A stretch of 42,490 nucleotides of DNA from Rhodospirillales bacterium RIFCSPLOWO2_02_FULL_58_16 (GTDB taxonomy: Bacteria; Pseudomonadota; Alphaproteobacteria; Rhodospirillales; 2-02-FULL-58-16), in NCBI GenBank assembly GCA_001830425.1, contig MIAA01000001.1, positions 1 through 42,490 of the forward strand. The letters are read 5' to 3'. Below are positions 27,745-36,132 of this stretch, piece after piece; position 1 is the first letter of the stretch; the number at the start of each line of letters is the position of its first letter. The notes below the pieces were generated by a model that did no database searches, was not told the DNA's origin, and saw nothing but the letters and a program-made list of their open reading frames with translations. Both the position numbers and the translations under genes were made by a program.

Positions 27745-27772
27745 ATAACTTTATAAACAAATAACTTTATAA
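27745..27772. promoter_or_regulatory. Direct repeat ATAACTTTATAA x2 upstream of the 125-residue hypothetical gene
   Basis: Two exact 12-bp copies (27745-27756, 27761-27772) with a 16-bp period lie in an AT-rich region, 36 bp before the next gene start. They could be a promoter with an operator. The regulator is unknown. Confidence 0.45.
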
Positions 27773-27808
27773 CTGTTAGCATTACAGAATAACTACGCAG
27801 GATCAGGC

Positions 27809-28186
27809 ATGGCGCGGAGCAAAACCGGCAGGAAGGGCATCCTAAGCAGTCGTAGGAAGCTTCGGATATCAATGGCTTTCAAGAAAGCCGTTGCCGCCGC
27901 CGCCATGACCAAGCTGCTGGAAGGGGCCTATAGCAAGGATTATGCGGCCTTCTATGTCATCACTCAACTCGGAGATATGGTTTTCCCCTCCGAAATTACC
28001 AGGGAGGCGGCGGAGGCGCTTAAGGAGTTCCACGGCAAGATACTGGCTATAAAGGCCGTCAAGGGAAAGGAAGAGAGCGTCGCTCGTTTTCATTACCATG
28101 AATGCCTGAAGCAAATTAACGGCTACCGGTTTGATCCGAAATTTTCCGCCGATACTCTGATCAAGACACTGCGCTTAGGTCAGTAA
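27809..28186 (+). CDS. Hypothetical protein, 125 residues
   Basis: Basic N terminus (RSKTGRKGILSSRRKLR), then mainly amphipathic helices: AFKKAVAAAAMTKLLEGAY, REAAEALKEFHGKILAIKAVKGKEE and HYHECLKQINGYRF. There is no signal peptide, TM helix or recognised motif, so it is probably a small soluble, perhaps nucleic-acid- or protein-binding, product. AGGA lies seven bases before the ATG. Its stop is 16 bp before the CbiX-type gene on the same strand, so a shared transcript is likely. I cannot name the family. Confidence 0.65.
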   Translation: MARSKTGRKGILSSRRKLRISMAFKKAVAAAAMTKLLEGAYSKDYAAFYVITQLGDMVFPSEITREAAEALKEFHGKILAIKAVKGKEESVARFHYHECLKQINGYRFDPKFSADTLIKTLRLGQ

Positions 28187-28202
28187 AAAAAAGGGAAAAG
28201 GA

Positions 28203-29138
28203 ATGAGCGCGAAGACCGGAGTAATGATCTGCGGTCATGGAAGCCGCGATAAACAGGCCGTCAATGAATTCAATGAGTTTGCCGGAATCCTGCGCCGGCG
28301 ACTGTCGGGCCGGGAGATAGAAAGCGGTTTTCTCCAGTACTCGCTCCCCACCATCAGACATGGCCTGGAGACACTGAAAGCGCGCGGCGCCGAACATATC
28401 ATTTGCCTGCCGTGTATGTTGTTTTCCGCCGGGCATGTGAAAAATGACATTCCTTCCGCAATCAACGCCTTCACCGATGCCGCCCCCGGCGTTCGGGTGA
28501 TGACGGCCCGCGAGTTGGGCGTTGACGCCAAATTGCTGACGCTGGCGGCGAAACGCATCGCCGAGGCGGAGGATGCCTCATCATCCGCCGGGGCCGCCCG
28601 CAAGGACAGTCTGCTCCTGGTGGTGGGGCGCGGGAGCAGCGATTCCGGCGCCAACTCCGATATCTCAAAAATCACGCGCATGTTGTGGGAAGGAATGGGC
28701 TTCGGCTGGGCCGAAACGGCGTTCAGCGGCGTCAGCGCCCCCGGCGTCGGCGAGGCGCTGGACCGTGCGGCGATGTCGGGCTACAGGCAGGTCGTCGCGC
28801 TGCCCTATTTCCTGTTCACCGGCGTCCGGGTCAAGGGGGTGCAGGCCGAGGTCAAGCAAGCGGCGTCACGATGGCCGAACATCAAAATGCTGACGGCCGG
28901 TCACCTGGGGCCGCACCCGCTACTGGTGGAATGCTTTGTCGAACGCCTGGAGGAAATGATTTCAGGCGTTGCCGACATGAACTGCCGGGACTGCGCCGCC
29001 AGAAAGCGGGCGTTATTACCGGCGGTCGTAAAAAATGACTCTGAAAATTCTCCCCCTTGCTTCAAGGGGGAGTTAGAGAGGGTCGTTGCAACAACCTCCC
29101 CTGACCCCTCCTTGGTAAGGAGGGGAAAGAATGATTAA
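28203..29138 (+). CDS. cbiX: CbiX-type sirohydrochlorin chelatase with a repeat-encoded tail
   Basis: Class II chelatase with two homologous halves that inserts Co2+ (cobalamin route) or Fe2+ (siroheme) into sirohydrochlorin. Metal-site His12 (ICGHGSRD) and His78 (LFSAGHVKND) are seen in the N half; the C half has VVGRGSSD in place of the first His. MNCRDC (259-264) resembles the terminal Cys motif seen in some CbiX proteins. The family-like part ends at Pro273. The last 38 residues, from AVVKND on, are encoded by an inserted hairpin repeat. Without it the frame would read ALLP then TGA at 29159-29161. No other cobalamin genes are nearby, so the metal is undecided. Confidence 0.88.
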   Translation: MSAKTGVMICGHGSRDKQAVNEFNEFAGILRRRLSGREIESGFLQYSLPTIRHGLETLKARGAEHIICLPCMLFSAGHVKNDIPSAINAFTDAAPGVRVMTARELGVDAKLLTLAAKRIAEAEDASSSAGAARKDSLLLVVGRGSSDSGANSDISKITRMLWEGMGFGWAETAFSGVSAPGVGEALDRAAMSGYRQVVALPYFLFTGVRVKGVQAEVKQAASRWPNIKMLTAGHLGPHPLLVECFVERLEEMISGVADMNCRDCAARKRALLPAVVKNDSENSPPCFKGELERVVATTSPDPSLVRRGKND

Positions 29139-29158
29139 GGCCGCGGGCGTTATTACCG
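29006..29158. repeat. Two-hairpin repeat element (copy A) flanked by a 16-bp direct repeat
   Basis: GCGGGCGTTATTACCG occurs at 29006-29021 and again at 29143-29158. Between them, from about 29037 to 29130, lie two hairpins: CTCCCCCTTG/CAAGGGGGAG with a 3-base loop and CCCCTCCTT/AAGGAGGGG with a 3-base loop. The element begins GACTCTGAAAA. Related outer arms occur at 30617-30812 and 37369-37623. The flanking duplication looks like a target-site duplication. Confidence 0.8.
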
Positions 29159-30151
29159 TGATTTGGCGACGGCGGCTTCTCCGGCCAGACAGACGGCGAC
29201 ATCCACCCGCGTCTTCAGGTCGGCGATATGGGCTTCGAGTTCCTTTCCTTGCAGCAAGGCGCCGTCCTTGGTCTTGGCGGTCCCGTCCCGGGATAAAATG
29301 TCTTTCATCAAAACAAGTTGCTGTTCCCACTTGGCGATGTAGGGCGCCCAGTCTCCGGCATGTCTTTGATTGACGTATTCAACCATGTTTTTGTGGGTCA
29401 GCGTCCCCCACCACGATACCTTGGGGATAGCCCCGCAACTTGTGTTCTTTACCCAATCCACAGATGAAGCGCGGCCCGGCGAATCGGGCTTGGCCGGGAT
29501 GTACGACCTGGATTGCGGGGCGTCCGGCGGCGCGGGAGAATCCTTGAAGTATTTTCCATAGCCGATGCCGGCAAAAAGCAAAAGCGCGGCTACGGCGGCA
29601 ATCTTGCCTGTCTGCCGGGACAGCAGTCTGTTTTTCAAAGAACTGCGGTCGTTTTTCCCGGCTCTGCGGCATCCGCCCTCCACGGCCCTGCGACCGTTAC
29701 CCTCGGCCTTGCGGGGAGCATCTGCGCCCCTGCGGCGACTGTCGGCACTACCATTAACGGTCGAGGCGGGCAAGTGAGCAAGCAGACTCTTCACCTTTGC
29801 CGCGATGATCGGCAAATTGAAGGGCTTGGTGACGTAATCTACCGCGCCCAGTTCAAAGCCCCGGGTTTGGTCATGGCCGTCATCTTCGGCGGCGATAAAA
29901 ATTACCGGAATGCTTTTGGTCTGCGGGTCATTTTTCAGCTTGCCGCAAACCGCAAAACCGTCCATTCCCGGCATCGCAACGTCCAACAGGATCAAGTCGG
30001 GTTTGTTGGCCTTGGCGATCATCATGGCGTCCTCGCCGCTGGTGGCCAAGGTTACGCTTGCCTCCTCGCGCAATAAACTGCCGAGGGTCTGGATGATCCT
30101 CGTATCGTCATCGACGATAAGAACCTTACGCATCGGGAGTCGCGCCAACAT
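29153..30151 (-). CDS. Receiver domain fused through a TM helix to an extracytoplasmic domain
   Basis: 332 residues from the first ATG; an ATG six codons later (MRKVLIVDDD) may be the real start. Residues 8-125 are a complete response-regulator receiver with acidic residues 14-16, phosphoacceptor Asp57 (LLDVAMPGMDG) and Lys109 (VTKPF). A basic Arg/Gly/Ala-rich linker (about 130-180) leads to one TM helix (184-202). After a Pro-rich stretch comes a C-terminal domain (about 235-325) with WWGTLTHKNMVEYVNQRH and GDWAPYIAKWEQQL. Its two cysteines, 239 and 321, could form a disulfide. I do not recognise the domain by name. The gene stands alone, convergent with cbiX. Confidence 0.8.
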   Translation of the reverse strand: MLARLPMRKVLIVDDDTRIIQTLGSLLREEASVTLATSGEDAMMIAKANKPDLILLDVAMPGMDGFAVCGKLKNDPQTKSIPVIFIAAEDDGHDQTRGFELGAVDYVTKPFNLPIIAAKVKSLLAHLPASTVNGSADSRRRGADAPRKAEGNGRRAVEGGCRRAGKNDRSSLKNRLLSRQTGKIAAVAALLLFAGIGYGKYFKDSPAPPDAPQSRSYIPAKPDSPGRASSVDWVKNTSCGAIPKVSWWGTLTHKNMVEYVNQRHAGDWAPYIAKWEQQLVLMKDILSRDGTAKTKDGALLQGKELEAHIADLKTRVDVAVCLAGEAAVAKSR

Positions 30152-30616
30152 TTTTAAACCATATCCTCAAAAAGTTGTTTTATGTTCGAGTATGGCAATA
30201 TCAACCGATTCGGATGACCTTAGCCTAAACACTTCCCGGAGCCTGTGATGGCCGTCACACCCTCCTTTACGCCGGTGGCGATCCCTCGGCAAGGAAAAGG
30301 CGCGCAAGAACATATCATGACCATTAATTATACACATAAATTATATGGTCTTTAGGCGTATTTTATACAAAAGCCAGTTGTCAGGCCGTTGTCAGGAAGG
30401 GCGACCGTATTTTTATAATCCTGATATAATTTATAATTGGTATAACTAGGCGCGTTCATATTGTCAGTAGGATTTTTTTCTGCTACCGGAAACAGCGGCT
30501 CCCGCAGCAACGACGAGGCTCCGCCGCGAAGCAATTGCTTACAGCCGATGATTGATTGTTCTTTGACGGTATTGAAGGATTTATTGTGGGTTATAATGCC
30601 GGTGGCCGTAAAGAGT
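30152..30616. other. AT-rich gene-free stretch
   Basis: No gene is firmly supported. The tract 30320-30450 is very AT-rich (ATTAATTATACACATAAATT and similar). A 35-codon frame at 30248-30355 has GGAG six bases before its ATG, but its product (MAVTPSFTPVAIPRQGKG...) has no recognisable feature. Confidence 0.5.
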
Positions 30617-30812
30617 GACTCTGAAAAATCCTCCCCTTCTTACAAAGAGGGAATTATCAGTCTGTGTGCTTTGAACACAGAGGCGCAGAGGCGCAGAGAA
30701 GATCAAGCGAAGTTTTCTTCCTGCTTTTTATTTATCTTCTCTATCCTCCTCTGTGTCTCTGAGCCTCTGTGTTTCATAAAACAGTATCGGCTCCTTGGCA
30801 AGGAGGGGAAAG
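30617..30812. repeat. Composite repeat, copy B
   Basis: Outer parts match copy A: GACTCTGAAAAATCCTCCCC on the left and CTCCTTGGCAAGGAGGGGAAA on the right. Inserted between them is a module (about 30662-30784) starting CTGTGTGCTTTGAACACAGA, with tandem GGCGCAGA units, and ending CCTCTGTGTTTCATAAAACA. The module has long imperfect inverted ends (GAACACAGAGGC and GCCTCTGTGTTTC). Copy C carries the same module in the opposite orientation. Confidence 0.85.
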
Positions 30813-30867
30813 CGCGAAAGGCCGCATCCTTTCCCAAACGCCCGGAAATTTGTGCTATTGCTGCGTC

Positions 30868-31881
30868 ATGAAGATGCGGTTGTTTTATTCTTTGGTCGTT
30901 TTTTTGCTCTTGAGTCCGGCGGCGGCGGATGAGGGGCGTCTCAGGCTTGGCCTTCCCCTTGATTGCGTTCCCGGCGCGACCTGCTGGATTGCCAATTACG
31001 TCGATCTCAAACCGGGCAAGGGGGTATTGGATTATAATTGCGGCGTCGCCACTTATGACGCGCCGCCGGACGACCGGCACAAGGGAACCGATTTCGCCGT
31101 CCGCGACATGGCGGAGGTGCGCCGGGGCGTCGCCGTGACGGCGGCGGCGCCGGGGGTCGTCATCGGCGTGCGCGACAGCATGCAGGATGTCGATTTCAGG
31201 AGCCTGCCCCAAGGCCGCCTGGACAACAAGGAATGCGGCAACGGCGTCAGAATCAAGCATGACAACGAACTGATAACCCAGTACTGCCACCTGCGCCGGA
31301 ACAGCGTCATCGTCAGGGAGGGGGAACGGGTGGGGCGCGGCAAACCGCTCGGCATGGTCGGCCTCTCGGGCATGACCATGTTCCCCCATCTTCATTTTCA
31401 GGTGGAGAAAGCTAAAAAAATCCTTGATCCCTTCTCCGGCGCCGATGAGATGATCCGTTGCGGACCCGGCGAACAGCCGCTTTGGGACGACGCGGCGCTG
31501 GCGGCCCTTCCTTACCGCCCCACGGCTATCTATAACTCAGGCTTTGCCCCCCTGGTTCCGAAAGATGAAGATGCCCGCGAGGGACTTTATCGGGAGGCGA
31601 AGTTCCCTATGGATACGCTTCACATCGCCTTGTGGGCCGATATTTTCAATGTGCAGGACGGAGACGAGGCGACTCTCGCCATCACCGGCCCCAAGGGCGA
31701 GAAGGTTATGGAAAAAACCAACAAGATCAAGAAAACCCAGGCGCGGCGCTATTTCTTCATCGCCAAGCGCCGCGACGGATCAATCTGGACGCCGGGAATC
31801 TACCGGGGAGAGGCGAAGCTGGTTCGCAAAAACGGCGACCCCAAGGAGTATTCCGTCAGGCAGGAGATAACTGTGCGCTGA
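30868..31881 (+). CDS. M23-family (LytM-type) metallopeptidase, secreted
   Basis: 337 residues, starting at ATG 30868 because a signal peptide follows at once ([20 protein letters not shown]). M23 enzymes cut peptidoglycan cross-links or act as inactive activators. The zinc set appears complete: His and Asp in HKGTDFAV and the HLHF motif late in the domain. The M23 fold spans about residues 65-200. A C-terminal beta-rich domain (about 225-337) follows, perhaps a binding module. The gene begins 55 bp after composite repeat B, so its promoter may be in or next to the repeat. It converges on bioB with a 26-bp overlap of the ends. Confidence 0.9.
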   Translation: MKMRLFYSLVVFLLLSPAAADEGRLRLGLPLDCVPGATCWIANYVDLKPGKGVLDYNCGVATYDAPPDDRHKGTDFAVRDMAEVRRGVAVTAAAPGVVIGVRDSMQDVDFRSLPQGRLDNKECGNGVRIKHDNELITQYCHLRRNSVIVREGERVGRGKPLGMVGLSGMTMFPHLHFQVEKAKKILDPFSGADEMIRCGPGEQPLWDDAALAALPYRPTAIYNSGFAPLVPKDEDAREGLYREAKFPMDTLHIALWADIFNVQDGDEATLAITGPKGEKVMEKTNKIKKTQARRYFFIAKRRDGSIWTPGIYRGEAKLVRKNGDPKEYSVRQEITVR

Positions 31882-32791
31882 TGCCAAGCTCTGCGAACAA
31901 TTCTCGATCCTCGTCAAGATCACGGTTGTCGGCGGTCAGCAGCTTGTCGCCGTAAAAGATGGAATTGGCGCCGGCGAAGAAGCACAAGGCCTGGGTCTCC
32001 GCCGTCATCCCCTTGCGTCCCGCCGACAGGCGCACATAGGAGCGGGGCATGAGAATGCGGGCCGCCGCCACCATACGCACCATCTCCAGCGGACTCAGCG
32101 GCGGAACGCCCGCAAGCGGCGTCCCCGGCATCGCCACCAGCATGTTGATGGGGACGCTGTCGGGGTGAGGGTTCATGTTGGCCAGGGTCTCCAGCATCCC
32201 GGCCCTGTCGTCGCGGCTCTCGCCCATGCCGATGATGCCGCCGGTGCACACCTTGATCCCCGCCTTGCGCACCGATCCCAGCGTCGCCAGCCGGTCATGG
32301 TAATCATGGGTGGTGACCACCTTGCCGTAGTACTCCGGCGAGGTGTCGATATTGTGGTTGTAGTAGTCCAGACCGATTTCCTTTAACGCCGTCGCCTGGG
32401 CGTCGGTCACCATGCCCAGCGTCATGCAGGTTTCCATGCCCAGCGCCTTCACTGCCCGGATCATCTCGACGGCGGCGGCGAGATCACGGTCCTTGAGTCC
32501 GCGCCAGGCGGCGCCCATGCAAAAGCGGGTGGCGCCCGCCGCCTGGGCCTTTTTCGCCGCCGCGACCACTTCGCCGACGGGCGCCATCGAAGTGACCTCG
32601 GAGCCGGTGTCAAAATGGGCGCTTTGCGTGCAGTAGGCGCAATCTTCGGCGCAGCCGCCGGTCTTGATGGATATCAATGAGCTTAGTTGCACCGTGTTGG
32701 GGTCGAAGTTCTCACGATGCGTCTGATGGGCTTGCCAGAGAAGATCGTTGAACGGCAGTTGAAAGAGGGAAAGTATCTCCGCCCGCGTCAT
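31856..32791 (-). CDS. bioB: Biotin synthase
   Basis: Radical-SAM enzyme inserting sulfur into dethiobiotin, the last step of biotin synthesis. The 311 residues have the [4Fe-4S] motif Cys47-x3-Cys51-x2-Cys54 in [13 protein letters not shown], and [13 protein letters not shown] and the late RLSAGR with the [2Fe-2S] Arg ligand. The start overlaps the bioA stop by four bases (ATGA). It is the last gene of bioFHCDAB. Confidence 0.97.
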   Translation of the reverse strand: MTRAEILSLFQLPFNDLLWQAHQTHRENFDPNTVQLSSLISIKTGGCAEDCAYCTQSAHFDTGSEVTSMAPVGEVVAAAKKAQAAGATRFCMGAAWRGLKDRDLAAAVEMIRAVKALGMETCMTLGMVTDAQATALKEIGLDYYNHNIDTSPEYYGKVVTTHDYHDRLATLGSVRKAGIKVCTGGIIGMGESRDDRAGMLETLANMNPHPDSVPINMLVAMPGTPLAGVPPLSPLEMVRMVAAARILMPRSYVRLSAGRKGMTAETQALCFFAGANSIFYGDKLLTADNRDLDEDRELFAELGISAQLSPA

Positions 32792-34107
32792 TTGATCACC
32801 TCAACGACGGCGGCGGCTATGGCGTCATAGGCTCTGTGAAGCTGATCTTCGCTGACGCAGTACGGAGGCAGCAGATAAATCACGTTGCCCAGCGGGCGAA
32901 TCAACAATCCCCGGTCCATGAAAAATTCCCTGAGTATCGGCCCCACTTCCGCCGCATAGCCGGCGTCTCGGCATTCTACATCAACGGCGGCGATTGTTCC
33001 CATAACGCGGTGACGAGCCAGCCTGGGACTTTCCGGTAATGAAAACAGGCGCCGATGGTGAACGGCCTCGATCATCTTTATGCGCTCTTTGGTTTCGTCT
33101 TTCTCCAGCAGATCAAGGGACGCCAGCGCCGCCGCGCAACCCGACGGGTTGGCGGTAAACGAATGGCCATGAGCGAAGGCCTTGCTCAAGGCATCCCCCA
33201 CAAAGGCGTCATAAACGGCGTCGGCGGCGACAGTTACCGACATCGGCAGAAAACCTCCGGTCAATCCCTTGGACAGGCAGATGATGTCCGGCGTCACCTC
33301 GGCCTTAAGGCAGGCGAACATGTCGCCGGTGCGTCCGAATCCGGTCATCACCTCGTCCAGGATGAGTAATATTCCGGCGTCTTTGATCCGCCCGGCGACG
33401 GCGCGTAAAAACTCCGGCCGGCACATGCGCATGCCGCCGGCGCCCTGCACCAGCGGCTCGACGATAAGGGCGGCGGTCTCGCCGCTCATTTCGTCGAGAC
33501 AGGCATCCAGCACATGCAGGCTCAGGGCTTCCTTTTCTTCCACGTTCAGGTCGCCCTCCCAGGTGGCCGGAAAGGGAAGGGCGGTCACCTTGAACATCAA
33601 ATCCTGCCAGTGGTCGAACAGCCCCGACTTGCTTCCCGCCGACATCGCTCCCACCGTATCGCCATGGTAGCCGCCCTCGAAGGAGAGATAGCGCCGCCGT
33701 TCGGGATTTCCTGTATTGCGCCAATACTGATGGGCCAGCTTGAGCGCCACCTCCACCGCCGTCGAGCCGTCGTCGGAGAAGAATACGCGGTTGAGGTCGC
33801 CGGGCAGCAACGTCGCCAGTCGCTTCGCCAGACGAACGGCGGGAGCATGGGTAAAGCCGGCGAAGATAACCTGTTCCAGCCGCGCCGCCTGATCGGCCAC
33901 GGCCTCGGCGATGGCCGGATGGGCGTGGCCGTGCAGGGTGACCCACCACGACGAGATCATATCCAGGAACTCGCGCCCGTCCTCGGCGTACAGCACCGCG
34001 CCCCTGGCCTCGCGCACCACCACCGGATCGGGCGATGTCCCGGCTTGGGTAAACGGGTGCCAGACGTGGCGACGGTCCAGGCCCGACAGTTCCCCGGCGC
34101 GGCTCAT
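32788..34107 (-). CDS. bioA: Adenosylmethionine-8-amino-7-oxononanoate aminotransferase
   Basis: PLP enzyme that converts KAPA to DAPA with SAM as amino donor. 439 residues, fold type I. Seen motifs: HVWHPFTQ at the N terminus (as in BioA), [27 protein letters not shown] with the PLP-ring Asp, and the Schiff-base Lys in [12 protein letters not shown]. It overlaps bioD by four bases upstream and bioB by four bases downstream. Confidence 0.97.
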   Translation of the reverse strand: MSRAGELSGLDRRHVWHPFTQAGTSPDPVVVREARGAVLYAEDGREFLDMISSWWVTLHGHAHPAIAEAVADQAARLEQVIFAGFTHAPAVRLAKRLATLLPGDLNRVFFSDDGSTAVEVALKLAHQYWRNTGNPERRRYLSFEGGYHGDTVGAMSAGSKSGLFDHWQDLMFKVTALPFPATWEGDLNVEEKEALSLHVLDACLDEMSGETAALIVEPLVQGAGGMRMCRPEFLRAVAGRIKDAGILLILDEVMTGFGRTGDMFACLKAEVTPDIICLSKGLTGGFLPMSVTVAADAVYDAFVGDALSKAFAHGHSFTANPSGCAAALASLDLLEKDETKERIKMIEAVHHRRLFSLPESPRLARHRVMGTIAAVDVECRDAGYAAEVGPILREFFMDRGLLIRPLGNVIYLLPPYCVSEDQLHRAYDAIAAAVVEVIK

Positions 34108-34724
34108 CCCGGTATTCCTGACAAACTCTCCGCCGCCCGCTTTACCGCCGCGCCGTCGAGAGGGACCAGCTCCGGCATCTCGAAGATAACCCGGACCCGG
34201 CCATAATGCCGAATGGCCTCGACATTGCCCGGATTCGATGGTCCGTTGACGATGACCCCGATAACGGAAACGGCGCGGGCGTTCAACGCTTCCAGACTCA
34301 ACAGGGTATGGTTGATGGCGCCGAGACCGCTGCGCGTCACCAGCGCCACCGGCAGGCCGAGGCGGATGATCAAATCAATCATGGTATGCGTATCATTTAA
34401 TGGAACCAGCAACCCTCCGGCGCCTTCCACCACCAGCGGGCGGCTGGTCCGGGGCAGTTGAAAGCGCTCCATGTCGATGGCGACGCCCTCCAGCAGCGCC
34501 GCCTGATGAGGGGACAGGGGGTTTGTGAATTCATAGGCGGGAGGATGCAGACGATCACCGGACAGGCCCGTCAACCGGGCCACCGTCGCCGTATCCGCGT
34601 CGTCGCCAAGTCCTGATTGCACAGGCTTCCAGTAGTCGCCGTCCATCGCCTTGACCAGACAGGCGGCGACGACGGTCTTGCCGACACTGGTATCAGTGCC
34701 GGCGACGAACAGACCGCCGGTCAT
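34104..34724 (-). CDS. bioD: Dethiobiotin synthetase
   Basis: ATP-dependent closure of the ureido ring, DAPA plus CO2 to dethiobiotin. 206 residues with the P loop GTDTSVGKT at 9-17, substrate-site residues WKPVQSG (31-37) and the LVVEGAGGLLVPLN segment (family GAGG motif). The start overlaps bioC by four bases, the end overlaps bioA by four. Confidence 0.96.
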   Translation of the reverse strand: MTGGLFVAGTDTSVGKTVVAACLVKAMDGDYWKPVQSGLGDDADTATVARLTGLSGDRLHPPAYEFTNPLSPHQAALLEGVAIDMERFQLPRTSRPLVVEGAGGLLVPLNDTHTMIDLIIRLGLPVALVTRSGLGAINHTLLSLEALNARAVSVIGVIVNGPSNPGNVEAIRHYGRVRVIFEMPELVPLDGAAVKRAAESLSGIPG

Positions 34725-35482
34725 CGCCTGCCCTCGGTATAGATGCCGTAAGCCACCCTGTAGGTGATAGCGGTGGCGGCGTTGCCGTCCAACTGACGCA
34801 GTACGCGGCGAAAAGTCCCGGCGGACAGGGGCCGCTTGCCCGGCGCCGGGGTGTGAGCGCCGATGGCCTTGAGGGCGGCGACGAAGGCGTGCGCCGATTC
34901 ATAGGTCTGAACGATTTCCTCTTCCTCCACCGCTACGCCCTTGAGAATCGAGGTAAAGACGCCGATATCAGGATAGGCGGGCGTGGCCGGAGACAGCCCC
35001 AGCGCCAGATGAGCCAGCCGCCATTCCTCCAGCGTCCCCGCCGTCAGGGTGGAAAAAGCGAGGCGCCCGCCCGGCCCCAGCAATCCCGCCATCTTGCGAA
35101 TGCCGGATTCCAGGTCGCCAAACCACTGGAAAACGAGGTTGGCGCAAACCAGATCGAACCCGCCCGCCAGCGCCGGCCGCTCGGCGTCCATGGCGAGGAA
35201 AAGAATGTCTTCCGGCGCCCCCAATTCACGGCGACAATTAGCCACCATCGGCGGGGCGATGTCGCTGACCACCCATCGACCGTCCGCTACGTCCTGACGC
35301 AGAGCCTTGGTAAGAAACCCGGTTCCGCAGCCGACTTCCAGCACCCTCGGCCTCGGGGGCAAGCCGGTGATGCGCCCGGCGAGCCGCCCGGCGACAAGAC
35401 GCTGAAGCCCGGCGGCGCCGGCGTATCCGTCAGACACCGCGCCGAATGAGCCGGCGATACGCGCCTTGTGCTCGGAATTCAT
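34721..35482 (-). CDS. bioC: Malonyl-ACP O-methyltransferase BioC
   Basis: Methylates the malonyl carboxyl so that fatty-acid enzymes can build the pimeloyl chain. I start at ATG 35482, where ATGA overlaps the stop of the hydrolase gene by four bases, the spacing used throughout this operon; the frame is open further to 35518. 253 residues give MNSEHKARIAGSFGAVSDGYAGAA, then SAM motif I VLEVGCGTGFLTKAL, ERPALAGGFDLVCANLVFQW and a later LRRFR-like end region. The next step would use the BioH-like hydrolase encoded just upstream. Confidence 0.92.
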   Translation of the reverse strand: MNSEHKARIAGSFGAVSDGYAGAAGLQRLVAGRLAGRITGLPPRPRVLEVGCGTGFLTKALRQDVADGRWVVSDIAPPMVANCRRELGAPEDILFLAMDAERPALAGGFDLVCANLVFQWFGDLESGIRKMAGLLGPGGRLAFSTLTAGTLEEWRLAHLALGLSPATPAYPDIGVFTSILKGVAVEEEEIVQTYESAHAFVAALKAIGAHTPAPGKRPLSAGTFRRVLRQLDGNAATAITYRVAYGIYTEGRR

Positions 35483-36132
35483 AGCCGTTCCAGGCATTCC
35501 CTGATCCTTTCGGCGCACCGGTCAGGCGCGGTGCGCGGCAGCAAGTGGCCGCCGTCATGCCAGCGCAGGACGACATTGGCAAGGCCTTTGAAGGCGGCTT
35601 CGCTCATCGCCGGCGGCACGATGGGGTCAAAGCGTCCGGCCAGCGCCAGCACGGGCGTCCTCTCGCTTTCCAGCGCCGCCCGCCGGTCCCAGTCTCTCAG
35701 CCACTCAAGTCCCCGGCGCAGCCGTTCCTTGTCCAAGCCGTCAGGCGGTTTGTCGCCGCCGCAACGAGTCATGAAATCGGCAACGGTTTTTTCCGGCGAG
35801 CGCTCCAGTCCGGCGCTCATCCTTTCAAGCGTCTTCGGCTCCACCGCCGGTGTGAAACCGTCGCCTTCGGTAAAACGGGGAAAGCCGTTGATCGACACCA
35901 TTGCCCGCCAGGGAAACGGTTTTTCGTGTAATAACCAGAGGAATCCCAGCGAGTGGCCGACGGCGACCAGCGGACCCGGCGGGATTTCACCGGACCATGC
36001 CTTGCCGCCGCAAAAACCGAGTTCAATGGTTACCGAGGGAAATTCCGGCAAGGCCGCCCGCAGGGGGTCCCAGAAACCCGCATCGAATCCCCAGCCGTGG
36101 ACCAGCGCCAGCGTCGGAGTCTTGATAGTCAT
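35479..36132 (-). CDS. bioH: Alpha/beta hydrolase, likely pimeloyl-ACP methyl ester esterase (BioH-type)
   Basis: 217 residues, alpha/beta hydrolase fold. LVHGWGFDAGFW supplies the oxyanion-hole region, VGHSLGF the nucleophile Ser, LAGRFDPIVPP the acid Asp, and DGGHLLPR the catalytic His. In biotin synthesis BioH frees pimeloyl-ACP from its methyl ester after chain building. Placement between bioF and bioC, with 4-bp overlaps on both sides, strongly supports this role. Several non-homologous or divergent families (BioG, BioV, BioK, BioJ) can fill the same step, so the symbol is by role and context. Confidence 0.82.
   Translation of the reverse strand: MTIKTPTLALVHGWGFDAGFWDPLRAALPEFPSVTIELGFCGGKAWSGEIPPGPLVAVGHSLGFLWLLHEKPFPWRAMVSINGFPRFTEGDGFTPAVEPKTLERMSAGLERSPEKTVADFMTRCGGDKPPDGLDKERLRRGLEWLRDWDRRAALESERTPVLALAGRFDPIVPPAMSEAAFKGLANVVLRWHDGGHLLPRTAPDRCAERIRECLERL

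Noticed and set aside
30248-30355. 35-residue peptide gene with GGAG spacing of six
   Set aside because: Only the weak ribosome-binding site supports it; the product has no helix, TM segment or motif, and composition changes sharply within it.
30703-31395. Leftward open frame over the M23 gene and repeat B
   Set aside because: It starts inside the peptidase gene and ends in repeat sequence; no conserved motif, while the opposite strand has a signal peptide and zinc motifs.
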